Shown here piece after piece: positions 1-11,230 of a stretch of DNA of 64,000 nucleotides. How positions within the stretch are numbered: the stretch's first letter is position 1; every line of letters begins with the position of its first letter. The notes beneath the pieces were generated by a model. The model made no database searches and was not told where the DNA came from. It saw nothing but the letters and a program-made list of their open reading frames with translations. Both the position numbers and the translations under genes were made by a program. Source of the DNA: Chondrosia reniformis (Eukaryota > Porifera > Demospongiae > Chondrillida > Chondrillidae); NCBI GenBank assembly GCA_947172415.1, contig OX359199.1, forward strand, positions 5,205,384 to 5,269,383. The letters run 5' to 3'.

Positions 1-48
1 AGAAGGTTAATGCACAATTTATTTTATTTGCAATACACCAATTCTGAG

Positions 49-1238
49 TTCTGTTACGGTTCAGGAAGGAACTGCTCTGGTTCTACCATGAGGGCGCTTC
101 CAATATCTACCCAGACGCCTATGATGACTACATTAAGCCGATACCTGTGGCCGAACGTGGAGACCTCATTAGTGCCTATTATCGTCGGCTAACTGGAGAC
201 AACAGGGAGGTATGGATGGAGATGTTTCTGTTAAAGTGTTTAAAACATTTTCGTTCACTTTCTAATATGTAATCTAGTGTTTCATACAATGATAGTGTTG
301 TATTGCTACAGGTACAGTTGCAATGTGCAAAGGCATGGAGCACCTGGGAGATGGCCACTTGCAAGCTGATACAAGATCCAGCTCTGTGTAAGGACAGGAT
401 TGAAGCTGACGATGGAAAGTGGGCTCTAGCTTTTGCTAGAATTGAATGGTTAGCCTTAACTTTGTACATTGACTTCTGGTATGTATCATTAACCACCATT
501 TAACTAGCTGGATCAGTTAGTGTATCATGTAAATAGGTGTGATGAACAAATCACTTATCTTTGAGAGAGTTCATCTTTCAATGTCTTGAATACCCAGGTT
601 CAAAATCCTATGCTGCTATTTAAATGAATGTGTTGTAATTTGTTATTTCATTTAATGAAAATGATACCAATTCCTAGCATAGTTTAAGAAATTCAACTGA
701 CCATATTTGTCCATTATATAATTACATTGCATGTATGTAGCCATTACTTTGTTAATGGGGGGTGGTTCCCCTCCGATGCTTGGATTTTGGACAATGTGGA
801 CAAGATCAGGCACATTCCTGCCACCATTGTGCAAGGCAGGTATGATGTTGTGTGTCCAGCCACCAGCGCTTGGGAACTCCACAAAGTTAGTCTCCATACT
901 TCATTAACTAGCTCTGCATTAGCGTATATTTGGATGGTATTTCTTTCAACTCATGAGCCTCTAAGTGTAGTTTTGGTGTAATTCTTTTGGTCAAACCTTC
1001 CAACTCCAATGGACTTCATCTGTCACTTAGACTATTAGACAGTTGAAAGATCTATCATTCAAAAGATAGGTTCTATGCCGTTAGAAGGAATTCTTATTTT
1101 TATAATAATTGTTCTGTAAATATTTAGAAATGGCCTGAGGCTGAGTTTTGCTTCATTCCTAATGCCGGACACAGTGCCGCTGAGCCGGAAACAGCAGCCA
1201 AGCTAGTGGGGGCCACTGACAAATATAAGGAGCTCTGA
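49..1238 (+). CDS. Prolyl iminopeptidase, 3' part (alpha/beta hydrolase, peptidase S33)
   Basis: Removes N-terminal proline from peptides; a cytosolic serine peptidase. Only the C-terminal part lies in the window. Exons read as 49-209, 312-448, 741-885 and 1128-1238, all with GT-AG borders and continuous frame. The first exon carries RKELLWFYHEGAS and the ERGDLISAYYRRLTGD segment typical of the family. The third has VQGRYDVVCP, which holds the catalytic Asp. The last has NAGHSAAEP, which holds the catalytic His, and ends in a TGA at 1236-1238. The nucleophile Ser and oxyanion region lie upstream of the window. Family knowledge: this enzyme is common in bacteria, fungi and plants and absent from vertebrates, so an animal copy is notable. 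It converges on heparanase, with 161 bases between stop codons. Confidence 0.9.
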
Positions 1239-1399
1239 GGCTTTGTAGAAACTATTTCTTGATGTGTCTACTAGTTGATTATAAATATTTTAATATAAAA
1301 ATAGCTATCTACCCCTATTTTCATTATATTATGTCTTATAAATGGATATACTGTTATTAAATCACTTGCCACTGCATACAAAAATCATGAAAAGTGGAA

Positions 1400-4300
1400 T
1401 TACATACAAATTTTCAGCTTTGCCTCCGGGTAGACTACAAAACCGTAAGTGTTCTGTGGAAAGGTGACGTCTGTTGTAAAAACCTTTGGTTCCAGATGTG
1501 GAAACTTTCCATCAAACTCCAACTTCACTTCATTTAAGTAGATATCACTAAAGATGCATATAATGTGAAAAGAGATGTCACTGAAATTCAGAATGTAGTT
1601 AAAAATGGACAAATGACAAAGGAGGAACATGGTTATATACGTAGTTCTATAGTTTGCAACTGTTGAATGGTGTTTTGGACAGCTAATGTTGACTACATGT
1701 ACATACAGATGAATAAAATGGCAGATAGTCTGGACAAAGATACAAGTCTGGTCACTGGTTGGTTTAGGATGATATAGTGATTATAAACTCCTAAAAACAG
1801 GCTATTGTGCAACAAATAAACTCCTAAAAACAGGCTATTGTGCAACAAATAAACTCCTAAAAACGGGCTATTGTGCAACAAATAAACTCCTAAAAACGGG
1901 CTATTGTGCAACAAATAAACTCCTAAAAACAGGCTATTGTGCAACAAATAAACTCCTAAAACAGGCTATTGTGCAACAAATAAACTCCTAAAAACAGGCT
2001 ATTGTGCAACAAATAAACTCCTAAAACAGGCTATTGTGCAACAAACTCTATTTCCATAAGAGTCAATAATACATTCACTCTTTGACTCACGTGGAGGAGA
2101 TATTGCCGTTTGAAGGGGTGAGGAGGTAGAGATGTCTTACTCCTTGCAGTTGTGGAGTGGACACTATCACAGACTCATTCCTAAGGTTATCAACCATTAA
2201 CACTACTGCTCCAGGTTGGTACACTGGGGTACTACAAAACACAAACATAAGCATTCCTCATATACGTATACAATGACATCAATTGTAGCTCAATGGCAGA
2301 GCACTGGTGGTCATAACCAGCTCTCCTTGTTTCAATTCCCAACAATTGCTTCTTTCATGTTTTTCCCTCTTCATGATGTTTGAGAATGATTATAGGTTTG
2401 ATTATACGTACTTCTATTATTCAGGATAAGTGAATAATCACTGAAAGTTATTATGCTATATAAACCAACCAAGAGACCAAATTCCTATTAAAATAATAAC
2501 CAGTACTTGCCTCCCAGTCAGGGAGTTAGAGAGAATTTGACTTACAGCTTGATTTTAGGCGTCCCTGTGCAGTGGCTATAGATGCGAGTAGTTCTGCCTG
2601 GTACTAAACCATTTTCCACTGCTAGCACCTTCTCTCCAACTAACTGTTTATGCAGTAATGATAGCCAATACACCTACATAGAGTATTTAATACAAAACTG
2701 TGTATATCATAGGGAACTAAAGGGTAATCCCCTTACAGGTACTGGCTTTAGGTCTAGAGAGAGGAGTCTGTATGCCCCAGCAAGGAGAGCTTGTTTGCAG
2801 ACTAATTCAACCTTCATAGCAGCTGCTATCCCTAGCTCATCTGCCCACCTACATGATATGTATATACAGGGTACAGATACCCAACCTACATGATATGTAC
2901 GTATATACAGGGTATAGATACCCAACCTATATGATATGTACGTATATACAGGGTATAGATACCCAACCTACATGATATGTACGTATATACAGGGTATAGA
3001 TACCCAACCTACATGATATGTACGTATATACAGGGTACAGATACCCAACCTACATGATGCGTATATACAGGGTACAGATACCCAACCTACATGATGCGTA
3101 TATACAGGGTACAGATACCCAACACAAAGTGACATGGTTTGGTTGAAGTGGGTGAGCGAAAGCAGGACTCACAGAAAGCCGGCTACATAGGTATCAGAAA
3201 TCTTAGGGGCTCCTCCATCGTAGGCTGAAGCTGTCTCTGTTAGCCAGAGGGGAGTGCCTGGAACATGTCTAGTTACACTGGACTGATAGGTGGAAATCTG
3301 CTGTATCAACTGGTCCAGCACTGTTGGATCCATAAACTCAGCCACAGTTGCAGTTTTACCAGAGAAATAGTAGCTGTATGGAGTGCGACACATAATTGAT
3401 CCATCTCTCTAGGATAGCATTAGCTACATAGGTAGACCTATTATTTATGTATAGAACTTACTGGTGCCAAGATACAGCATTTAGAATGCCCTGCCCATAC
3501 TTTGTCAAGTTACCAAGGAAACTATACCAAAAGGGACAGGAATTCATCCAAGTTCATGGATACAATATACCTTATATATAATTATGTCAGTCATATATAA
3601 TCAATGAGTACACCTATATACTATATGTACCTCGTGAGTTTGAGTCACTCACTCTTCCATGAATGTAGCTACCCTCTTATCATAAGGTCTTGTCAGCTCG
3701 GGGCCAATCACAACATTCCCTGCTCTTGGATACTTCTGTAAAACTGCTCTTAGCCTAGCATAGTCCCCAGCCAGTTGCTCAGGAGTTACCACGGTAACAT
3801 TATGCTCTGGGTATAAGTTTGGCTCTGTACAGGAATACACAATACAGAATAAGATACGTACATAGGTGTCATGTTTATGAAATTATTTAATATAAATTTT
3901 AACTATCCAATTGCAAACTTCTCTAATGGGTGAACCCTTTTTAGTGGAACTTATAAACCCTTGTGGTTGGGCTATCTTTACTGATTTCAGCTTTGTATAG
4001 CATGTCACAAAGTGACAATAATAAACAATCATATGTATTATTTATTATTATATTATTATATCAGGACCCCTTGGAAGACCAGCTATGGTGATTTAGCCTG
4101 AAGGGGTGTATCCTGTTGAAAATTATCTATCTATGGCGTAGGACTACCATTCCCAAGCTGCCACCAGACAGGATTGTATCCTTTAGATATAGTTTCCTCA
4201 AAGAGTAGTTCTGCATTAGTTGGGTCCCACTGGCCCTCATAGCGCAATTGATTGTTTAGGTCAAACAGCAGCTGCAATCCAGATGATTCCGCAAAGTCGT

Positions 4301-4658
4301 TAAACACCTTCCAATCGAAGGAGGTCAGCGTGTTGGTGGTTTGTTCTACCTTCAGCAGCTGATATCTACTCGCATTCGGGTTAAATACAACAGAATCAGC
4401 GAAAGTCCCGCCCACGCGGACCACGCCTGGCGAGAATACGTGGGCCAACTGGGACACTATGGGATTACTAATGTTATGCTCCTTGAAATGGTCCTTCAAA
4501 TCTGACATTGATAAGGTAAAGGAGACGAAATGTTCGTTGACCGTGTTCAGCAATTTTGACGTGTTTAACTTCACTTCCACTGTTACAGAACAGCAAGAGG
4601 GTGCACAAAAGATGAGGAGTGACAGGGCGACCATTTGATGATGGACTTTGGTAGCCAT
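1400..4658 (-). CDS. HPSE: Heparanase-like endo-beta-glucuronidase (GH79)
   Basis: Cleaves heparan sulfate chains, secreted or lysosomal. Eight exons on the minus strand (plus coordinates): 4148-4658, 3653-3824, 3472-3531, 3173-3373, 2737-2848, 2546-2673, 2091-2231 and 1400-1547, giving about 490 aa (human about 543). The ATG at 4658 opens a hydrophobic signal peptide rich in Leu and Cys. The catalytic acid Glu is built across the first intron: WWQLGN ends exon 1 and the next exon begins E-P-N. The nucleophile region LWLTETASAYDGGAP lies in exon 4 and matches the family W-L-x-E-T-S-S-A-Y. YWLSLLHKQLVG and a beta-sandwich tail follow. Introns hold two minisatellites and a tRNA-like sequence. 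Shares a 90-base 5' region with CIP2A. I did not resolve any processing sites. Confidence 0.92.
1785..2046. repeat. Minisatellite, about 33-34-base unit, 8 copies
   Basis: Units of the form AAACTCCTAAAAACAGGC followed by TATTGTGCAACAAAT repeat head to tail in the last heparanase intron. Copies differ only by an A/G change and the length of an A run, so expansion is recent. It stops about 45 bases short of the nearest exon. Confidence 0.97.
2280..2348 (+). other. tRNA-like sequence (possible tRNA-derived SINE or pseudo-tRNA)
   Basis: Antisense within a heparanase intron. A perfect A box (TAGCTCAATGG, from 2286) and a near B box (GTTTCAATTCC) stand at tRNA spacing. The ends CAATTGT and ACAATTG are complementary over 7 bases, like an acceptor stem. 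The D stem GCTC/GAGC is intact, but the T stem is poor and the anticodon arm can only form a five-pair stem with an unusual loop. It therefore looks like a degenerate tRNA or a SINE head rather than a functional tRNA. Confidence 0.45.
2849..3123. repeat. Minisatellite, 37-41-base unit, 7 copies, overlapping a heparanase 3' splice site
   Basis: Units begin CTACATGATATGTACG on the plus strand and end GATACCCAAC. Read on the minus strand each unit contains CATGTAG followed by GTTGGG. The true acceptor of heparanase exon 5 is the same string, CATGTAG followed by GTGGGC, so the array starts at the exon edge and repeats the 3' splice site. Confidence 0.93.
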
Positions 4659-4748
4659 GTTTTTAATAAGCCACGCCCACTCCTATAGCAACGCGCGCCG
4701 CCCGGGTTCATTCAAAAGTAAATTTCTTCTCTGATCAAACAAGTGACC
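4659..4748. promoter_or_regulatory. Shared 5' region of HPSE and CIP2A
   Basis: Ninety bases separate the divergent start codons. The stretch is GC-richer than its surroundings (CAACGCGCGCCGCCCGGG core), with no TATA box visible. Both genes must initiate transcription here or inside each other's 5' ends, so a bidirectional promoter is inferred. Confidence 0.6.
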
Positions 4749-5740
4749 ATGGACGATTTTCAACGGGTTCTACATTCTTTAAAGTCAGTGATCCTTAAGG
4801 CAAAAGTAGAAAAGAAAGGAGATGCGTGCAAGGAATTGGATAGAACAATTCAGGTTTGATTATTTGTATAATCTGATATTTTCACTTTTGAGTTATATCT
4901 TTAACCAACAGATTCTCAACAGTAAAACTAGTACTTTAAAGGGTTTCAGGATAAAGGATGAATCAGATTGGAGTAGCTTGAAGTGTTTGATGGAATTTTT
5001 GCATCTAAGGGAAATCCCTTCCGAGATTCTTCGAGGATCATTCATTCTATTTCAAAATATGATATGTACGTAAGTAGGTTCTCATCTTAGTGAAAACTCT
5101 AAAGTGTACTTTGACCTCTGTGTCCTGCTGCAGCCCTAGATGAAGATTTTGCCATGTATCTCTATTACTCATGTGATGTTATGAGAACAATAGTCAAAAA
5201 TTTAGTTGGTCCTTCAACCAGTTTGTATGATGTAAGTTTTAATATCTCTTGTGCAACCCACCAAGTCAGATGACATACAGTATACTAACATAATTACATG
5301 TACAACTAACTTCACTAAGCAAAACACCCTTAGTACCAATTGATGCAGTCTCTTTAGGATTTCATTGTATGTTCCTCTTCTTCAGACAATTTGTTTCCTT
5401 AAGAAATTGAGCAAGTTTGTTGTTATAAACAGAATGACACCAGACATTGAAGAGATTGTGCGGTATCTACTCTCCAAAATGTAAGTGTATATGTAAGTGT
5501 AATGTGCTCAGTCTGCTAATGTGTACACACATACGTACGTAGGTAGGTCCTTCATTACCTTACATGTGTCTTGCAGTAAGTCGGGCAGTGAAGAAGATCT
5601 TCTGTTGCTGTGTTTAGAGTGCTTAGCAAACCTTTCTAAGGGGAACCTGGCGCTACAGTCATTGATTAAGAGCAAAGTATGTATGCAATTATATGATAGA
5701 CCAAACTTGCTTGTGCATGCTTCAAACACACACACACTGT

Positions 5741-5777
<37 letters not shown>

Positions 5778-8700
5778 TGCTACTATATTTAGAAGATATG
5801 TACCTAAGCAGTGCTTTTGGTTCAATTATAATGGTGTTTATTACATCTGAAACTTTTTCTATTATAGGCATCAATGAAAGAGATTAATAGTAAACTGATA
5901 AAGCTGCTTTCCTGTGAAAGCCCCCATACTATTCTTGTTTCTTTAAGAGTTTTAGCAAGTTTTTCTCTAAATAGTTCTCTTGGAGATGCCATTTTTAGCC
6001 CACAAAACACAGAACAAACATTTGGGATAATTTTTAATGTTTTTCACAAGCAGAGTGATGATTTGGTAGCTGTAGTGGTCGCCAGTGAGTTGCTAATTGA
6101 TGTGCTCAAGGCAGACAAGATCTGCAAAGCTTTTCTCACCTACAAGCACTTAAAACCTTGCAGTAAGTAAAGCACTCTTTGCATTATTCGGTTTATTTTG
6201 TTACTACTGTACATGGAATATGTACGTACATATATATGTATAATGTACCTCAAATTATTAATCATACAAAACACACAAAACATGTTAAAATATAGATGGT
6301 CATTGCATGCAATTCACCCTTTTCCTACATGCTATGTTTACTCTGTAATAAACTAGAAGAGAGCTTTAGATGAGGATACAGGAGTCTTCTCTTTCTTCTC
6401 TTGCTCCACTGGGCCAGACAGCTGTTTCTGGGAATTCCACCCTTCATCAGTGACCCTGGGATTCTTTACCTTTTTCTTGATCATTTGTGAATCCTTGGTA
6501 TCTATATTTTATTATACCAAAGACTGAAGAAAGACCGTGGTTTAGCTGTCAAATTTTATCATTCTGCAGTTCAATCAACTCTGTTGTTACTGGTGAGATC
6601 CCAGGGCGAGGTAACTTCTCATCTAGCAAGGCTCTTCCAGACGCTCCTGTCGGTTGAGGAACTAAACCCACTGATTGTTAACTATTTCTTTACTCATCTA
6701 TCTCAAATTCAACTGTGTGATAAAACAGTACCATCACCACCAGGGCCCCCCTGCCAAGCAACCAGAGACCAATTCACCATTATAGCTCTCATCGGTATTA
6801 TCAAGGAAGCTATGAATAACTCACAGATTTCTGTTGTAACTGAAGTTTTGTATCTCATTAGAGACCTCTTACAGGTAATCATTTGCACGTGCACAAAATG
6901 GTAAATTACGCATAAAAGTCAAAGTACGTATTTGACTAGTGCTTCCAAAATGTGTCAAATAGATAGCCACTGGATAATAGCTTAACAGGACTTTGGTTTA
7001 ATAACTGTTTAGGTTTAGATGATGACCGAATGGTTATATGTACAGTATAAGAAAGACCACAGTTATGTAGTTCAGTGGTTCTGATAAAGTGTATTTGTGT
7101 TTATTGCATAGGGAGCCATTGTTGGAGCTTTGGTTCATTCAACTTTGCTTTTTACTGAAGTCCTTCTTCCAGTTCTGGTGACTCAACTTTGCCAGCTTCT
7201 CCCTTCTAAGGGACAAGGTAGCCAATTGAAATGGAGCTTGGAAACACTAGATGTTTCCATGGAAATATTGATGAGTATCCTTGACATTCAATCAGTAGTG
7301 TCTCAATGACATTCAATCACACACTTTATATGTATTTCCCACTGACCAGTTAGACCTTGACCGTCTGTCAGTTCTTTGTGGTATTGATGCAGCAGCAGGA
7401 GAGGTCTGCACTAGCATCAGTAATAAGATTGTCCGGGATATCTGGATCCAGTTGCAAGTAGTCCCTGATCTCCCTTGGTGGTGTAAGACACTGACAATGC
7501 AGAGCAGAGATATCATTTTTAGCAATCAAAGGTGCTTACTTTTGTACATGCACCCAAACATGTACATGTAAATATGTGCATACATACATACATACATGAA
7601 TGCAAACTTACGTATGTAATGTACAAATATGGTAGGTATATATTTGAGCATCAGCAACACTTACACAGTTCAAAACCAAAATTTCAATGTCTTGACCCTC
7701 AGGTCTTCTTCAGCAATGAATAACATACATATACGTATGTACGTATATATACATCTTAGTATATCAAGGCACAATCTATATATGTATAATGTAGGTTTGC
7801 ATATACATCTACGTATACCTTAGTGTTAGTACACAGATATAAAGGCAGATACACATAATGCATCTTTACCTGCATGTCTATGAAGGTCCTATGCTGCTCT
7901 GGTGGTTAGCATTTCTATTAAGATGCTGACGCTCCTGGTAAAGCTACATAACAAGTCTGCCGAGCTGAGAGAGCTGCTACACCAGCTCATACAGGAGGCA
8001 GGTATTTTGGAGTGTATCTCTCGTGGGCTCCTTTCCGAAGACTCAGCTTGTGTCCATAGAAGTTTATGCCTCATACAGTACACTAATACTATGCCAGACC
8101 CAGTCACCCAGAGGTACGTACATACATACATAGGCATTGTATATGTATGTACTTGCTACCTACATACGTATGAATAATTAATGCACCATTTTTCTTACAT
8201 GCTACATCTACTTTGGAGTAAAGGCCTATTGGGAACTAAACATAGCTAGTGACAGCTTTGAATTAGGATACAATAGTTTTCTTCTGCTTCACTTGGCCAG
8301 ACGACTGTTTCTGGGAATTCCACCCTTCATCAGTGACCCTGGGAATCTTTGTCTTCTTCTTGATCTTTTGTGAGTCCTTGGTGTCTTATACGTACGTATA
8401 TGCAATTATGTACATGCCTATATTTACGTATATACATTACAAGTTGAAACACTTTCAGATGAAAAATTTTGAACTACAGTATTCCTTTCTTTAAAAATAT
8501 TTTCCTGAATTTTGTTTGCATATTATGTTATGTACGTATAGGTTATAGCTGTGAATGTGGTTCATCTCTTTCAATACAGACTGTGTGATGGTGTGATGGC
8601 AGTGACATTAACCAAATCACAAGAGATGCAAGAAAGATTAAAATCTTGCAGTCAACCAACAGATATACCAGAGAATACACCCGAAAGGGAGATATCTGAA

Positions 8701-11009
8701 GGGGAATTCCCTCAGAAGTCTCCAACACACCATTCATCCAGTGTAATGAATTCCACTACTGCTACCAATCAAAATGGTATTAAAGTTGATTCCGACTCTG
8801 TCAACAAGCTCATTGACAAAATGAAATCTGGATTTACAGTACGGCATGAATGTACACATACGTATGTGCAAAGAATGTATTATCTACCAGACTTAGAAAT
8901 TAACCTACATACCTATTCTGCTGGAGTAGTCATCCTTACTTTACATATTTATATTTCCATAAGATGTACTGTATGTATAAACAGTTAAGGAAGTGTATGG
9001 ATATTGTATTATGTATGTACGTATGCCTGTGTACATGCCACTGGATATACATAAGCTGAAAATATGTATACGTATGCACATGTGTGAATTGCCACGTTTC
9101 AGATTAAGGATATAAAGGCCTCCGAGATTATGATGGTGTATGAATGTAAGCTGCAGAACATGGCAACAAAGGAGAATCACTTGCAGGAGTTGTTGGAAGC
9201 AAAGGCTAATGCTCTCTTTCATGCTGACAGATTGAATGCACAGTACAGAGGAAAGATGGCACACACTGAATCAGACTGTGTCAAATTGAGGAACTTGTTG
9301 CAAGACTCAGAGAAGAGGAATGAACAGGCAAGAGAAGAGGTACATGCATGCTCTCACCTAAAAGTGCTCTTAATGGTACGGTGAAGGTTCAATTGGGTAT
9401 CACTGTTATCCTATTGCAAATGATTAGGTCAACAATTTGGAGTCAACGTTGCAATCAACTCAGCAAAACAGGTTACTTTTGACCAATCAGGTTTGAGTAC
9501 ATTTAGTGATACTATTTATATATAAAGGCATGTTGGTACATGGTACGTATGTACATACAGATACGCAGGTGTATACATGTGAGATTAGGAACATCACCAA
9601 TAACCATATGCTGGACATACTAGATCCATGAAAAATCTAAGATACCATTTTCCTACATGCTATATGCCTATTCTGTAAAAAGAGCCTATAGGGGAACTAA
9701 ACCTAAAGAGAGCTTTAGATGAAGATACAGTAGTCTTTTCTTCCTTCTTTTCCCTTCTTTCATCTTCTTCTCCACTGGGTCAGACAGCCGTTTCTGGGAA
9801 TTCCACCCTTCATCAGTGATCCTGGGAGTCTTTGTCTTTTTCTTTATCTTGATCTTCTGTGAATCCTTGGCTCACTATGCCATATATGAGTAATCCATTA
9901 ATCCATATGTATAGTATCAGCCTGTGAATTGGATAATGTTAATAGACACCTCTATGTGGTGGTTGTATGTACTTGTTCTTGGTCTTCATAGGTTACCCAC
10001 TTAAGTGAAGAATTAGAGCGTATGAAAGAGGTAGTCTCTGATTATGAAGCTTTGAAATACGACTTTGAACAGCTTAAAGTCAGGTACGTATGCAATGAGA
10101 TTACTCTAATGGGAAGTACAAAATATGTTATTTTCCAGGCTAGAGGAAGCTCAGGGCTTGCAAATGTCTACCGACAAGAAGCTTCATGTTTCACAAGAAA
10201 GAGTAGCTGAACTGGAGAAACAGAACACTATTCACTTGAAGGAGCAAAAGGAGTAAGTGATGCACATGTATGTATAATATACGTATGTGTAGCATTCCAA
10301 TATACGTATATACGTATACATACATACGTATATGCATGTGCACAATAAAAATGGACATGCGTACATATTATGTTAATGTATACTAATTTCTTGATTTCTC
10401 AGATTAAAAGGGAAATTAAAGGCAGCAGAACTTGAAAAGTCTCACTTATCAGAACATATAGCACTTCAAACAAGACAATTCAATGGTATATAGTTATTCC
10501 TCTCCCTGCAACCTTGTGTTGCCAAGTAACAGTTTTTCTTCTCTCTACAAATGAGTAGAAATGAAAGAGGGAATAGTGATATTTGAGTCCAAAGTTAAAG
10601 AAATGGAATTGGTTAATGAGAGTGCAGTAAAGAGGAATGAAGGTCTTATGAAACAACTTGAGGAGTTTCAATGTGAAAGATCTAGGTTGTCACAGGAGGT
10701 ATGTGTATGTGTATTTAAATATTTAACTGTATGGTATATGTATGTACAAGAGCCTACTTAAGTATTTGTATTTATAATAAAGTGGTATGTGTTGCATGAT
10801 TGTGTGTGTACACTTGTGCATTCAGTAGACTCTCATGGTGTGACCTTTTCTATTCCTAGAGAGATGCATTTGAAGAGGATTGCTCAAGGTTACAGCTATG
10901 TGTCGAGGAACAAAAGAAGGAGATTGCTCAGACGAGACAAGAGAATGGAATGTTAAACCAAAAATTTAGACATATTCAATCTGTTTTAGGTGAAGGAATT
11001 CTAAAATGA
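4749..11009 (+). CDS. CIP2A: CIP2A-like protein (inhibitor of PP2A, armadillo-like plus coiled coil)
   Basis: In vertebrates CIP2A binds PP2A-B56 and also acts in mitosis and DNA repair with TOPBP1. Seventeen exons: 4749-4853, 4912-5065, 5134-5231, 5386-5480, 5577-5676, 5868-6162, 6570-6874, 7112-7294, 7350-7531, 7886-8113, 8580-8838, 9103-9339, 9992-10083, 10139-10252, 10403-10485, 10559-10698 and 10860-11009. They give about 939 aa (human 905). The first two thirds are helical repeats, e.g. LLLLCLECLANLSKGNL. Exons 11-12 hold the strongest match, LIDKMKSG then IMMVYECKLQNMATKENHLQ and ANALFHADRLNAQYR, which mark the start of the C-terminal coiled coil. Three introns carry copies of the dispersed repeat. 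The middle exons (7112-7531) are the least conserved and their borders the least certain. Confidence 0.9.
5728..5776. repeat. (CA)n microsatellite in CIP2A intron 5
   Basis: An uninterrupted CA dinucleotide run, seen directly. Confidence 0.97.
6317..6498 (+). repeat. Dispersed repeat family, copy 1
   Basis: Lies in a CIP2A intron. Contains the family landmarks CCTACATGCTATG, AGAGCTTTAGATGAGGATAC, TTCTGGGAATTCCACCC and TTCATCAGTGACCCTGGGA, and ends at GTGAATCCTTGG. It lacks the GAACTAAACC segment found in other copies. Confidence 0.9.
8183..8381 (+). repeat. Dispersed repeat family, copy 2
   Basis: CIP2A intron 10. Same landmarks as the 6317 copy (ACATGCTACATCTACT, GGGAACTAAAC, TTCTGGGAATTCCACCC) with scattered substitutions. 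Ends at GTGAGTCCTTGG. Confidence 0.9.
9621..9870 (+). repeat. Dispersed repeat family, copy 3 (longest)
   Basis: CIP2A intron. Begins ATCCATGAAAAATCTAAGAT and carries all landmarks through TTCTGGGAATTCCACCC to GTGAATCCTTGG. Its 5' half is nearly identical to the truncated copy at 20811. Confidence 0.92.
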
Positions 11010-11207
11010 TTTCTTTTCAAGTAGATTTGATTTGCATGACATTGACGGCTAATTCATCCAACCATCCGTTTTGCTTAAGACTAATATATATACTCTTGGC
11101 CTACATAAACCTTCCATATGTAGATCAAAGACAAAATTCCTCCGTATACAGTTATAATTCGAAAGTTGGTCGGAAACTACAGCTGTAACATACTATTAGA
11201 ATACCCA

Positions 11208-11221
11208 GTTGCCATAGCGAT
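11208..11221 (+). promoter_or_regulatory. Candidate RFX X-box upstream of CFAP221
   Basis: GTTGCCATAGCGAT lies 9 bases before the CFAP221 start codon. The left half GTTGCC matches the RFX consensus exactly and the right half is a partial match. Ciliary genes are typically RFX targets, so the position is meaningful, but this is a motif match only. Confidence 0.4.
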
Positions 11222-11230
11222 AGTAGAAAA

